Below, piece after piece: positions 10,529 to 21,415 of a DNA stretch of 64,000 nt. The stretch is from Scleroderma bovista. Lineage: Eukaryota > Basidiomycota > Agaricomycetes > Boletales > Sclerodermataceae. The stretch's first letter is position 1; every line of letters begins with the position of its first letter. A program made the translations under genes and the position numbers. The stretch is taken from positions 1 to 64,000 of the forward strand of contig JAYMGJ010000307.1 of assembly GCA_037178675.1 (NCBI GenBank). The letters are read 5' to 3'. A model generated the notes under the pieces. The model did no database searches, had not been told where the DNA came from, and saw nothing but the letters and a program-made list of their open reading frames with translations.

Positions 10529-12510
10529 ATGCCATCTCCAGTGCCTCCACTGGCACTGAGAACACCTTCACTGGCAAGAAACCTGCCACCCCTGGCACTG
10601 CAGCACCCTGGCCAAGCTGAACACCACCAGAATGCGCCATGACCCCCTGCAGTGAATATCCCTGCCCACCCCCAACATGAATGTAGCGCACCATTGCTCC
10701 CTGGTAACGTGTATGGTGAATGGCGACATCTTGTTGAGCAACTCTGGGATATTGAAAGTGCCTCTTGATGGCAAGAAACAGTGGGTGAGGCCCCTAGGCC
10801 CTCACAACTGGACACACCAGACCATATCCCTGGTGGTTTCCCTGACACCTCTGCAATGCCCAGTGAGGAAGATGTGCAAAAGATGTGTGAGGAAGGGGAG
10901 CAAACCTAGTCTGTTTTCTGATGGGCAAAGCCCTCACAACCAGCAAGCCTCAATATGAGAGCGTCCGCAACTGGTCCTACAAGGACATCGCTCGCTTACC
11001 CCAAGCTGAGCAGAAACTCTGGCAACTTGCTTGCCAAGAAGAGCTCGACGTGCTGCAAAAGTGCAAGGTCTTTGAGCTAGTTGACCATCTCCGAGACCGG
11101 AAGGTCATAAAAAATCGATGGGTCTTTGACATGAAGTTGGATGGCTGCAAGAAAGCCTGCTTAGTAGCAAAAGGCTTCTCCCAGGTTGAGGAATTAGATT
11201 TCGACCAGGTCTTCTCACCAGTCATGTGCTTTGAAACAGTATGCCTTATGCTTGCACTCACTGCACTAGAAAACTGGTATATCACCAGACTCGACATTCG
11301 GAGCACCTACTTGTATGGCAAGCTTGATGAAGAGATCTACATGGAACAACCCAAAGGGTTTGCAGTTCCTGGGCAAGAGCGCAAAGTGCTCCACCTCTGG
11401 CATGCCCTCTATGGCCTCAAACAGGCCAGCCTAGCTTGGTGGCACACACTTGATGAGTCTCTCAAAGAGCTCAGGTTTGAGCACCTTAAGTCTGAAGCAG
11501 GCATCTTCTTTCACAAGAAGCAAGGCACCAACATCATCATAGGTATCATCTACATTGATGATGCACTATTCTGTGGCCCTAATAAGGCTGTTGTTGATGC
11601 CATCAAAGTGCAGTTCATGCACAAATGGGAGTGCAGAGACCTTGGAGAACCAAATGAGTTCCTCCAAATGTGAATCACTTGCAAGGGTCGCGCTATCCAC
11701 CTGGATCAATGCGTGTACCTACAAAAGGTCGTCAAATGCTGTGGCATGCTCAATGCAAAGTCCGTAAGCACCTCACTGCCAGCTGGCTATTATGCTGTCA
11801 AAAATACAGAGCCTGTTGATGCAGATCTCTGCTCCCGTTTCCAGATGGTTATTGGGTCCCTTCTGTACCTTATGTTAGGCACTAGGCCCAACATTGCCTT
11901 TGCAGTCACACATCTCTCACACCATGCCACGAACCCATCCCAGGACCACCTCAACAAAGTGCTTTATATCTGTCACTATTTAATTGGGATGCCTACGTAC
12001 TCCCTAGTATACAATGGTGGATCTGGTGCTGGCCTGATTACATGCACAGACTCAGATTGGGGATCAGACCCTACCTCTTGCCTCTTGCAAACAGGTTTCT
12101 ACCTGAAGCTTGCAGATCGCTTGATCAGTTGGACTTCTTGTGTGCAGAAGACTATTGTGTACTAATCCACTGAGGCTGAATACATGGCTTTGAGCGATTG
12201 TGCTTGCCAAGTTACCTGGATTCGAAGCTTGCTCAGTGAGCTCGGCTATAAGCTGAAAGCTATCCCAATTTGCAGTGATAATCAGGGGTCCATATTCATG
12301 GCATCCAACCCTGTAATGGAGCCTCGCTCCAAGCACATTGACATCTGCTACCATGGAATCCACGAGTCAGTCGCGAAAGGTAACATGGAACTATTCTTTA
12401 TTGATGATGCTGAGAATCCCACCAATCTGCTCACCAAGAACTTACCCTGCGAGAAATTCACGAAGTTCAGAGCTCAACTAGGCTTACAGTTTCCCTCTGG
12501 CAGCATCTAG
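10529..12510 (+). pseudogene. copia pol fragment (RT and RNase H)
   Basis: The proline-rich linker at 10529-10920 is out of frame with the rest. The interval 10529-10921 is one base shorter than in copy 1, and a G-run reads GGGG where copy 1 has GGGGG. From 10921 the frame gives RT (KNRWVFDMKLDG..., then VEELDFDQVFSP, which copy 1 has lost). The catalytic motif is YIDD in IIYIDDALFCG near 11551-11562. RNase H follows. TGA at 11671-11673 stands where copy 1 has CGA, and TAA at 12163-12165 where copy 1 has TCG. It is not functional, but it preserves the RT segment needed to interpret copy 1. Confidence 0.92.
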
Positions 12511-12556
12511 TGCCTTATTCACTGAAGTGCTCTATGTGCAGCACAGCAAGGGGGAG

Positions 12557-12844
12557 TGTTGAAGTCGCACATGCACCCAGCGTAAACCGTTGACGAAGTG
12601 CGCACAAGACTGCGACCCATATTAGTGTAGACTTAGTAATAGTCCTCTTTAGAGTAGATGTTACATGTTACATGTCACATGTCACAGTCACATGTCACAC
12701 TATTTGTTATATATAAGCAGTGGACATCACTTATATAATATAACAGCTCTTGACCAGCTACCGCTACCATCTCAGGTTGTGCACTCCACCCAACAGGTGA
12801 GTTGGAGTAGCAGTTCCTCTATGTATATAGGTATTGCTTCAACA
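12557..12844 (+). repeat. 3' LTR of copia copy 2
   Basis: 288 bp, TGTTGAAG...GCTTCAACA, colinear with the copy 1 LTRs. The polypurine tract AGCAAGGGGGAG precedes it directly. Confidence 0.93.
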
Positions 12845-13535
12845 TGAGAAGATGAAATCACTTACCCAGAACATGCACATGTCATGCAGCCACTTGGAAG
12901 CCATTTGAAATGTGTCTATGGAGCCATTGGACTCAGGTGTTGATATGGGCGAATCAAAATCACACCTAGAAACATTAGTCGAACACTGAAGGTTGAAAAC
13001 ACTCACTGGGATGTGATAACATGTTGTGGTTGATGTGGAGACATAAAAAGCAAATCAAAAGGCCAAACAAACTTACCTTCAAGTTCTGAATGCAGGGAGA
13101 GAGCTGATGTGATGACAGAGACTACGGACGAGCTCATATTCAATATAGCTACTACTATGTAGTGATCTATTTACATTTATTTATTTGTCACACCCTCAGC
13201 CATGTGCAACTGTCAAGCTTTTTGCAAAGTGCTGTAATTGCAGTAGATGGTCTTGGAGAAAGATGTCATCAGAGTCATCCAAAAGATCAAAGACCAAGGG
13301 ATCAAGTGTCACATGAGTATTCACGTCTTGATGTATGGCTGCAATACAAGGGAGAATATGTGTTCTCAGCTTTAAAATGAAGTGCTGGTAGCAGGTTTAG
13401 TAATGAGTTTTGCAACTAAATTGTAAGGACTGCATGGACTTACATTAGCAGTAGAGTCTCTGATATTGCTTTGCACAAATCTTGCAAGGTCCTCTGTGAA
13501 GTTTTGAGATCAACCAATGAGATGGTGCTCCTCAG
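12845..13535 (-). other. Unrecognised stretch with possible spliced exons
   Basis: On the minus strand an open stretch at about 12960-12860 reads like coding sequence and ends at a GTAAGTGATTT donor. A second GAAG|GTAAGTTTG donor lies near 13078. These could be exons of an old gene that copia copy 2 entered. No family is recognised, and 13100-13535 shows nothing. Confidence 0.25.
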
Positions 13536-13683
13536 TGTCATGATCGGTTCTCCTCAACGATCTTACTAAGAGGTCCAGGGTTGCAGGGCACTAATAAGGA
13601 GGTAAGTCCAGACACTAGTGGGTGCTAGTTAGTGTGGAGAGTCAAGTCCAGGTCATACAGAGTAAGTCTGGGCACTAGGGAGC
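13536..13683 (-). repeat. Family-C LTR fragment (3' end), inverted
   Basis: TGTCATGATCGGTTCTCC... is the reverse complement of the last ~145 bp of the 1.2-kb LTR next to it. It abuts the start of that LTR at 13684, so the two lie head to head. Confidence 0.85.
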
Positions 13684-14931
13684 TGTCATATCCATACTTT
13701 TCCCAGTCGCAACTCTGGTCTAACCCTGGCACGCCTGAAGGCATAGACACAACTCCAGATCTAGTCTGGCCATCTCCAGCCCCATAGCTGCACTCCAGCT
13801 CAACTCCGGTCACTACGTCCATCTCCACCTCAGGACTAACCCCTGTCTTCCTGCAGACAGATCCGCGGTCTAACTCCTTCATGTCAGACCTGTACCTACC
13901 ATTAGTCACTACTCTGGTTTCAGTCCAGCCACTCCCTTGGTCTTGTATGCAACATAACCCAACTCCAGATGGTACATCCAACTCCAGCTCAGGTCTGCTC
14001 CTGGTCTGCTCCCTCTGTCAGGTCCACCAATGGCCTTGGACATTTTCATGTCCAACTCCGGACATTCCTCCAGCTACTCTGCCCTTCCTCCAGCTGTACA
14101 CTCCCTCCACTTGTACACTCCCTCCACTTGTACACTCCCTCCACTTGTACACTCCCTCCACTCAACATCACTCCAGACTTAACATTAGTTAAGTTCACCT
14201 CCAACCCTTACTTGTCCTCTTCTGGCCTAGTTCCCTTTACCTACTTGTCCCTGCATCTGCTCTGTCATCCCTGTAACACTAGTTCCCTGTTTCTGCTTCC
14301 GCTCCAGTTTATTTTTCTGTCCCTGCTTTATTTTCTTGTACCTGGTTTATTTTCCTGTCTGCTTCTGCTCCATCCCTTGTCTCGACATTAAATTGTTTAC
14401 TTGTCACCGTATATACACTCACCTTAGTTTCATTACTATATAAACTACCATACTCCGGCCTAGTAGTCCTTAGATCAAATCTCAACTAAGATACTCCCCA
14501 CTCTTTACTACCCACCATGCTCTCCTAATCCCATCTTGTTCTCCTGAACTCCGGCCAACTCTGGCCTCCATCCTATCTTGTCCCCTTGGTCCTATGTCCG
14601 ATCCTAGCAAGTCTCCTACTTGCACAAGGGCAAAAGCCAACTCTGTTCTAGACTCGACACTAGACCTCTCAGGACTTGTGCCGCCTCTGGGATGTCCTTT
14701 GCTCCAGACAAGCTGCGCTCAACTCCGGACCACTTTCCTGTGGTCCAGACTTACTCCGCAAAAACCCGGACTTACTCTGTGTGCTTCTCTAGTGCCCAGA
14801 CTTCGTTCATTTGACCTGGACTTGACTCTCCTCACTAACTAGCACCTACTAGTGTCTGGACTTACCTCCTCATTAGTTCCCTGCACCTCTGGACCTCCTA
14901 GTAAGATCGTCGAGGAGAACTGATCCTGACA
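13684..14931 (+). repeat. Family-C LTR (full length, solo)
   Basis: It starts TGTCATATCCATAC and ends ATCCTGACA, and is about 1.25 kb. It is colinear with 40040-41267, whose ends are proven by a target duplication. It has a run of TGTACACTCCCTCCACT repeats at 14095-14160, and a TATA box CTATATAAACTACC near 14438. No matching 5-bp duplication flanks this copy (GGAGC left, GTGTT right), and no internal retroelement genes are attached. Confidence 0.9.
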
Positions 14932-15821
14932 GTGTTGTAGTGTTGATTACCAAAAATGCGTAGTGTCAACTAGGAAGTGTAGTGTAGTGTATGTGATGTA
15001 GTGCTGATTACCAAAAATGCGTAGTATAATTGTGTGTAGCAAAAGTGTAGTACCACTTGGTAGTTTGTACTGCCACTGTGTGTCGTGGACACTGTTTGTC
15101 ATGCCTTTTGTGCAACATGGCAAACTTGACCAAACAGATGCCTTTTCCTACTATGTAGGAGTGGGCTCAACACAACAAATGTTAGTGCCAGAGCCAATGG
15201 TAAGTTTCCACTACCACTACATCTTAAATTATCTAACAATGGTACTAATAGGTTATTTGACTACACAACAAATGTTAGTGCTGGAACTAAAGGTAAGTTT
15301 TACATGTTACCCTGTCTAATAATGGTACTAATAGGTTATTTGACTATGGTTAAACCCACCAGAGGCTATTAGCCTGCTGGGAATTGACAATCACTTTCAA
15401 TTCTGTAAGTAGTTTGACTCACTTGATCTAGCTTGTCACTAACTCAACTTTCATATAGGTTAATTGCTTTGTGTGGGTAGTTGTGATTAGGATTATAATA
15501 TGTAGTGTCTCTAACTACACCATGTATGTAGTAGTTAGTAATTGCTAATATATTTGTTGCTTTATATTCTAGTATTTGGAGTGCTATAAGAGTTTGAAAG
15601 AGTATGGTAATGGCATTAGTGTCAATCCTAGTATATAGCCCTTGTGCTAGTCCCAGAAACACTAGACTGTACAAATGGGAGGTGTTTGTAGAAGTCTGTA
15701 CAGAGCAGTACAGACTCTGTGCACTCTGTGAAGCTCTGTATTAGTGGGAACCTTTCTGTGGGCTCTGTGACTCTGTACAAGTCTGTGTGGCACTGTATAG
15801 GGAAGGGCTGGTTTGCTGATG
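14932..15821 (-). repeat. Interspersed repeat G, copy 1
   Basis: It is the reverse complement of the repeat starting at 62008, over almost 1 kb. Its terminus here is ...GGTTTGCTGATG at 15821. It contains two copies of a ~92-bp unit starting ACAACAAATGTTAGTGC at 15172 and 15264, each with GGTAAGTTT. The other end is cut by the family-C LTR. No coding capacity is visible, so it is probably non-autonomous. Confidence 0.8.
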
Positions 15822-16674
15822 AGTGGAGTTAGACTGCAGATCTGTCTAGAGGAAGACAGGGGTTAGTCCTGAGGTGGAGATGGACACAGTGACCGGAGTT
15901 GGGCTGGAGATGGCCAGATTAGATCCAGAGTTGCATCTATGCCTAAGGAGAGGTCAGGTGGGCCAGGGTTAGACCAGAGTTGTGACTGAGAAAAGTATGG
16001 ATATGACAATAAACTACCCTACTCTGGCCTAGTAGTCCTTAGATCAAATCTCAACTAAGATACTCCTCCCTCTGTACTATCCAATATGCTCTCCTTAGTC
16101 CATCTGTTCACCTGAACTCCTGAACTCCAGCCAACTCCAGCCTCTGTCCTATCTCATCCCCTTGGTCCTATGTCCAATCCTAGCAAGTCTCCTACTCGCA
16201 CAAGGGCAAAAGCCACCTCTGTCCTAGACTCAACACTAGACCTCTTAGGACTTATCCCACCTCTGGGATGTCCTTCGTTCTGAACAAAGCTGTGCTCAAC
16301 TCCAGACTACCTTCCCGCAGTCCAGACTTACTCTGCACAACCCAGACTTTGCTCTCTGTGCTCCTGTCAAGACCAGTTCTCCTCAACGATCTTACTAGGA
16401 GGTCCAGAGGTGCAGGGAACTAATGAGGAAGTAAGTCCAGATACTAGTAGGTGCTAGTTAGTGTGGAGAGTCAAGTCCGGGTCAAATGAATGAAGTCCAG
16501 ACACTAGAGAATCATACAGAGTAAGTCCAGGTTTTTGTGGAGTAAGTCCAGACCATGGGAAAGTGGTCCAGAGTTGAGCACAGCTTGTCCAGAGCGAAGG
16601 ACATCCCAGAGGTGGGATAAGTCCTAAGAGGTCTAGCATCGAGTCTAGGACAGAGTTGGCTTTTGCCCTTGTCA
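15822..16674. repeat. Three scrambled fragments of family-C LTR
   Basis: 15822-16008 is the LTR 5' end on the minus strand, ending ATATGACA. 16009-16364 is an internal part on the plus strand (ATAAACTACC to about the 3' region). 16365-16674 is the LTR 3' end on the minus strand, starting TGTCAAGACC. The orientations alternate -,+,- without intervening sequence, which points to rearrangement or nested insertion followed by deletion. Confidence 0.8.
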
Positions 16675-17330
16675 TTGCAAGCATTTTTCAAAGTTTTATG
16701 ACAAAACATTATAAAAATATAGAAGAAAGAGATACTCTTTTATTTACAATTTTGTTTGACAAAAAACACAAATATCATACAGCATCATTTTGTCATTTTT
16801 TTTTTGACAAAACATCATTTGAGATCATTTCATATGTTAGAACTATAAAAAATTTGACCTTTTCTTCTGCCTGTTCCTTGAAAAACAAATAAAGAAAAGA
16901 AAATGTAACTTTTTCATAGCAAGAATTTCAGTATGTTTTATTAGAAATTCATCATATCTTATTTCTAAAAACATGTTGAAAGAAAACAATAGATTTTTCT
17001 TCAAGAAACATGATTGTTCGTGAATACTGATTGGCTGGCTAGAGTGTTATGACCAAAAATATATAGCATATTTCCTAAACATTAATTTTTGTGGCATAGA
17101 GTATCTTTTGATTCAATTTTTCACTGCAGAAAATTGAAAATTCTTGCTATGGGAAAATTTACATTGTTATTTCTTAATTTGTTTTGCAAGGGACAAGCAA
17201 AAGAAAAAGATTAAATATTTACATGACAATACCTAATTTGACCTATCTACCCTTTCCTTAATTGACACCCTAGCCCACCCCTAGTACATTGTGATAATAT
17301 CTAAGTATGTAGCCCATCCATACCAATTGA
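16675..17330. repeat. AT-rich island with a long imperfect inverted repeat (fold-back element)
   Basis: Two arms of roughly 75-85 bp face each other, at about 16850-16931 and 17139-17220. The core CATAGCAAGAATTT(T)CA at the inner end of the left arm is matched by TGAAAATTCTTGCTATG on the right. Outward similarity (CAAATAAAG/CAAATTAAG, CTTGAAAAAC/CTTGCAAAAC) continues to both ends. The loop is about 205 bp. A smaller hairpin, ATTTTGTCA..TGACAAAACAT, lies at about 16785-16826. No gene is present. Confidence 0.65.
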
Positions 17331-17399
17331 TAACAAATCATTCCTGGGTTATCATCCACTGGCCTGTGACACTCAGCCAATTTTCACCTTTGGGTGGCC

Positions 17400-17875
17400 A
17401 TGTAAGACAGCCTAAGTAGGTGCATGAGGTCAGTGACCAGTATCCTTGCACCCACCACATCAGCAACCTGACAATTTGTCTGACTGTCTGGAAGTGTCTG
17501 ACATGTCTGACAGTGTCTGGAATCAGACACACTAGACTGTCAGCTGGTCAGATAGTCAGATAGTAAGTACATACAATCATTTAAGACACTTTAAGACAAT
17601 CAGACACAGGCAGAGGCTTAGTGGGTCAGCTTTCCAGAGTATCCAGACACTTCCAGAAAGGCAGAAGGTAAGTGAGCCAGATCTTCAATATATCCAGAAC
17701 CACTCAATCAAGCAGTGGATAAGTGGTCCAGCTCTCCAGACAGGGAGTGGGTAAGTGGGCCAGCTTTCTGGGCTGTCCAGACACTTCTAGACAGGCAGAT
17801 GGAAAGTCAGTCAGCCCTCTGGACTATTCAAACACTGCAGAAGAGGCAGAGAATAAGTTAGTCAGCTCTCCAGAC
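17400..17875 (+). repeat. ~51-bp minisatellite, left block
   Basis: Units contain GTCAGCTCTC, a CCAGACACTTCCAGACAGGC-like middle and GTAAGT. The spacing between successive GTCAGCT words is about 50-51 bp from 17600 on. 17480-17570 is a denser TGTCTGAC/CAGACA array. The same unit continues at 34973 beyond the block of mobile elements. Confidence 0.75.
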
Positions 17876-19103
17876 TGTCAAAACCGGTTCTCCTCAGCGA
17901 TCTTACTAGGAGGTCCAGAGGTGCAGGGAACTAATGAGGAGGTAAGTCCAGACACTAGTAGGTGCTAGTTAGTGAGGAGAGTCAAGTCCAGGTCAAATGA
18001 ACGAAGTCTGGGCACTAGAGAAGCACACAGAGTAAGTCCGGGTTTTTGCGGAGTAAGTCTGGACCACAGGAAAGTGGTCCAGAGTTGAGCGCAGCTCGTC
18101 CGGAGCAAAGGACATCCCAGAGGTGGGATAAGTCCTGAGAGGTCTAGCGTTGAGTCTGGGACAGAGGTGGCTTTTGCCCTCGTGCAAGTAGGAGACTTGC
18201 TAGGATCGGACATAGGACCAAGGGGACAAGATAGGATGGAGGCCGGAGTTGGCTGGAGTTCAGGAGAACAAGATGGGATTAGGAGAGCATGGTGGGTAGT
18301 ACAGAGTGAGGAGTATCTTAGTCGAGATTTGATCTAAGGAAATTACTAGGCCAGAGTTTGGTAGTTTATATAGTAATGAGACTAGAGGTGAGTATATACA
18401 GTGACAAGTAAACACCTTAGTCAGGGCAAGGAATGGAGCAGAAACAGACAGAAAAATAAAGCAGATACAGGAAAATAAACCGGAGTGGGAGCAGACACAG
18501 GGAACTAGAGATACAGGGATGACAGAGGAAAAGCAGGGACAGTGAAGTAAAGGGAACTAGGTCAGAGGAGGACAGGTAAGGGTCAGAGTAATGTTAAGTC
18601 TGGAGCAATGTCCAGGACTGGAGGAAGTGGGACCAGAGGAAGTGCAAGAGCAGAGGGAGTGCACAAGGGAGTGTGCAGGTGGAGGAAGGGCAGAGTAGCC
18701 AGAGGAAGGTCTGGAGTTGGACATGGAAATGTCCTAAGTCATTGGTGGACCTGACAGAGGAAGCGGAGCAGGAGCAGGAGCAGAACTGAGACAGAGTTGG
18801 ATATACCATCTGGAGTTGGGCTATGTTGTGGACAAGGCTAAGGGAGTGGCCAGACTGAAACCGGAGTAGTGACTAGTGGTAGGTACAGGTTCAACATGGC
18901 GGGGTTAGACTGTGGATCTGTCTAGAGCAAGACAGGGGTTAGTCCTGAGGTGGAGATGGTTGTAATGACTGGAGTTGAGCTGGAGTGCAGCTATGGGGCT
19001 GGAGATGGCCAGACTAGATCCAGAGTTGCATCTATGCCTAAGGAGAGGTCAGGCAGGCTAGGGTTAGACCAGAGTTGTGACTGGGAAAAGTATGGATATG
19101 ACA
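17876..19103 (-). repeat. Family-C LTR (full length, solo, minus strand)
   Basis: TGTCAAAACCGG...GGATATGACA, 1228 bp, the exact reverse-oriented equivalent of 40040-41267. The flanks do not form a direct duplication (CAGAC left, GTCTA right), so its right side may have been rearranged after insertion. Confidence 0.88.
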
Positions 19104-19328
19104 GTCTAGCCTAAAGGAAGGGAGAAGGAAGGAGCTGTAGGTAACCTCAGTAGTCTGGCAAGCTACTGATATATTAGTATATACCTGTAGGTAACTACAA
19201 GGTATCAGTAGGTAGTAAGTGGTTAGTAGGAAAGGTACTCACCCTCAGTAGTCTGGTGTCACAACCATGACACCCAATCACCCTGTACCCTATTGTCCAA
19301 TTGTGTCCACACGTTCACCATCCATTTG
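19104..19328 (+). repeat. Short LTR-A head fragment after unrecognised sequence
   Basis: From 19257, TGTCACAACCATGACACCCAATCACCC... matches the first ~70 bp of the element A LTR (read on the minus strand from 34972) in plus orientation. It then breaks off into the MITE-like piece at 19329. 19104-19256 shows no recognisable feature. Confidence 0.6.
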
Positions 19329-19509
19329 CATCAGCAAAACAGCACTCTTCCCACCCCAAGTTTTGACATGTTGCATGAGTGATTCAGTTTCTACACTCTA
19401 ACCTGGTATGTAAAAGGCTTATTTTGGATACAAAGAAGGTTCAGTGAAATTTTTAGGTAAGGTTTATAGGCCAGGTTGTCCATTTTCTGTACAGCTCTGT
19501 ATTACTGGG
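19329..19509 (+). repeat. Fragment of the CATCAGC MITE, cut by element A
   Basis: It is nearly identical to 60454-60640, starting CATCAGCAAAACAGCAC and running to CTGTATTACTGGG. It is then interrupted by the LTR of element A. In the intact copy the sequence continues TACCTTTCTG. Confidence 0.8.
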
Positions 19510-20135
19510 TGTCAAGACCAGTTCTTCACCAATCTGATCTCTACGAGGGGTCTGGGGGTCAGAGGTTGGTCTAGCGGTAAGACCGAGATGCTACGTAGCA
19601 TAGTCACACTTTCTGAGTAGTAGGAAGGCCAACCGAGGGATATACGGAGAGTCCGAGGGTAAACAGTCAACAACCAAGTACTTGTACAAGGATAGAGACA
19701 GAGAGCACAAAGAGAGAACAGAGGAGAAGTATCTTATTCAATATTCAAACTGAAGCTACAACAGACCAAGTATCTAGGTATTTATACTGAGTGGAACAGA
19801 TGAGGCGATGTATGGGAAGTCGGAATTACCGACAAACGACGAGTGCAGTTGTGCTGTGCACTGAGTAAGTACGGTAAGTGTGATAACTGGATTACCAATA
19901 GGTATTGTATTAGTAATGGAATGGGACAGGAACATATAGTAACTGGAAACAAGAAAGGAAACATATTAGGTAATCATACAGAGAGGCAGAATGGACAACA
20001 CGCTCACCAATTGGTGGCAATACAGGACAGATAGAGAGAAACAGAAAAGGGAGTACATACAATAAAATGGATGGCGAACACATGGACGTGATTGGACTAT
20101 AGGGTAAAGGGTCATTGGATGTCATGGTCATGACA
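19510..20135 (-). repeat. 3' LTR of element A
   Basis: 626 bp, TGTCAAGACC...GGTCATGACA on the plus strand. On the minus strand a TATAAATA box is followed about 35 nt later by CAGTTTGAATATT, the expected start of the RNA. Confidence 0.9.
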
Positions 20136-20148
20136 GTATCCCCCTCTT
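20136..20148 (-). other. Polypurine tract of element A
   Basis: On the minus strand AAGAGGGGGATAC lies directly before the 3' LTR. Element B has AAAAGGGGGATAC at the same place. Confidence 0.8.
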
Positions 20149-20231
20149 AGGGCTGAGCTCACGAGGCTGCAATGCATATTCCACACCGAGTGTGTGCGAC
20201 CATTGTCTGGGTTTGAAAATCGGTTAGGGCA

Positions 20232-20239
20232 TATATAAG
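20232..20239 (+). promoter_or_regulatory. TATA box of the antisense gene in element A
   Basis: TATATAAG lies about 62-69 bp before the ATG at 20301, outside the LTR. A matching TATAAAG stands before the equivalent gene of element B, with a shared upstream word ATTGTCTG. Confidence 0.6.
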
Positions 20240-20300
20240 ACTGGCCTTCGGTGACAGTAACCCAACAAATTCTTTCCTTTATAACATCTTTGATTTAAAC

Positions 20301-21322
20301 ATGTCCACTAGCAACACCAACATCGTCGACAGGACGTATGCCCCCTCGCCCGAGTTGGAAGGGAAGCTGACCGATTCGATCCAAGTCCAAATCGCCAAGT
20401 TCAATGAGCAGTCATGTTGGCGATGGGAGTGATTGATGAAACAGGTGGCCGAGCAAGAGGCAAGGAGGTTGGTGGAGGAGGCTGCCAGGAAGAAGGCTGA
20501 GGAAGAGGCAAGAAGGTCGCCAAGGTGAAGGTGCAGGCTGATTTTGAGGTGAGGTGTAAGGCTGAAGCAGAGGTGAGGGTGAGGGAGAAGGCTGAGTCGC
20601 TGGTGGCTGGTGAGGCAATGCGGGAGCGTTTGGGGCTGGGTCTGAAGCCAAAGGTGCATGGCTGATTAATATTTTTATTTGATTTTGCTGACTTATTGCT
20701 TGATTAGCCTCATCAGGTCACTGTCCATTCCAACATGGGCATAATGGGGTTCAGGCCCCCTTGTGACCGATGCAGGCAAAGCAGTCACAGCGACGAGTGC
20801 GAGTTGGCCGATGGTGCATGCATGCTGACATGCGGTCAGTGTCAACAATCCAAGATCAAGTGCACCTTCGGTGTGTCATCGGCAGCAATGGAACGAGCAG
20901 CGAGCAGCAAGAAACGGAAGGAGAGTGAGATTGCCACGGTGACAATGTCACTGAGGGGGGGTGAGAAGCGGAAACAGATGAAGAAGGCGATTGCCGATGC
21001 CACAAGTATGGAGGAGATTGAGGCAGCAATGGGGGGGTTCTCAGTGGCTGGGCCATCGAGTCAGCCAGACCCAGTCACGATGGTCTTGGACTGCCGACTT
21101 GGGGAGATTGTGGCGGCCATTGACCGCAACACAAGGGAGCTGGCCAAGCTGGGTTGACAGGTGGAAGGAATTGCCTGGGACACGAAGAGGGCAGCAGACC
21201 AAAAGGACCCAAAGGGCAAGGGCAAGGCGATGCCCGAGGGGAGCGAAGAACAGGAGGAGTCAGACGAGACGGACAGGGAGGAGGAGTCAGGAGACAAAGA
21301 TGGAGAGGGCGAGTCCAAGTAG
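20301..21322 (+). pseudogene. Antisense accessory gene of element A: coiled coil plus Zn2Cys6-like cluster
   Basis: It lies between pol and the 3' LTR, on the strand opposite to the element's genes. Exon 1 (20301-20653) encodes a charged, Ala/Glu/Arg-rich helix (EEAARKKAEEEARR...). It has TGA at 20430-20432 and a 1-nt frameshift near 20515. A 54-nt intron follows (20654-20707, GTGCAT...CTGAC...TTAG), phase 0. Exon 2 has the cysteine series C-X2-C-X8-C-X10-C-X2-C-X6-C (about 20759-20860), then a Lys-rich stretch with RGGEKRK and, after TGA at 21155-21157, an acidic tail. The cluster resembles fungal Zn2Cys6 DNA-binding domains. Element B has a homologue at the same place. Function is unknown; DNA binding is inferred only. 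Confidence 0.65.
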
Positions 21323-21415
21323 TCGGACTGTACTTGTAATTGTAATTAGTTTTCTTTTTTCTTTTTACCTTGTTTTCTACACTGTCAATAGACTTTGTTT
21401 GGTGATTTAGACAAC

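Larger units (their letters stand above)
10529..12844 (+). mobile_element. Ty1/copia copy 2, 5'-truncated but with complete 3' LTR
   Basis: Similarity to copia-1 starts abruptly at ATGCCATCTCC (10529, equivalent to 3616 in copy 1) and continues without a break to the end of the 3' LTR. Everything 5' of that point (5' LTR, gag, protease, integrase) is missing. Many differences from copy 1 are CG>TG or CG>CA changes. No target duplication is visible between the flanks (TATGTGACA on the left, TGAGAAG on the right). Confidence 0.92.

Noticed and set aside
17871..19108. Extended 9-bp inverted ends (AGACTGTCA/TGACAGTCT) as proof of a DNA transposon at 17876-19103
   Set aside because: Only TGTCA/TGACA is shared with the other copies. 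The extra AGAC/GTCT comes from satellite-type flanks, and the copy at 40040 has an LTR-type 5-bp duplication.
20735..21157. ATG at 20735 as the start of the element A antisense protein
   Set aside because: A GT..AG intron joins it in phase to an upstream coiled-coil exon, and element B has the same two-exon order.
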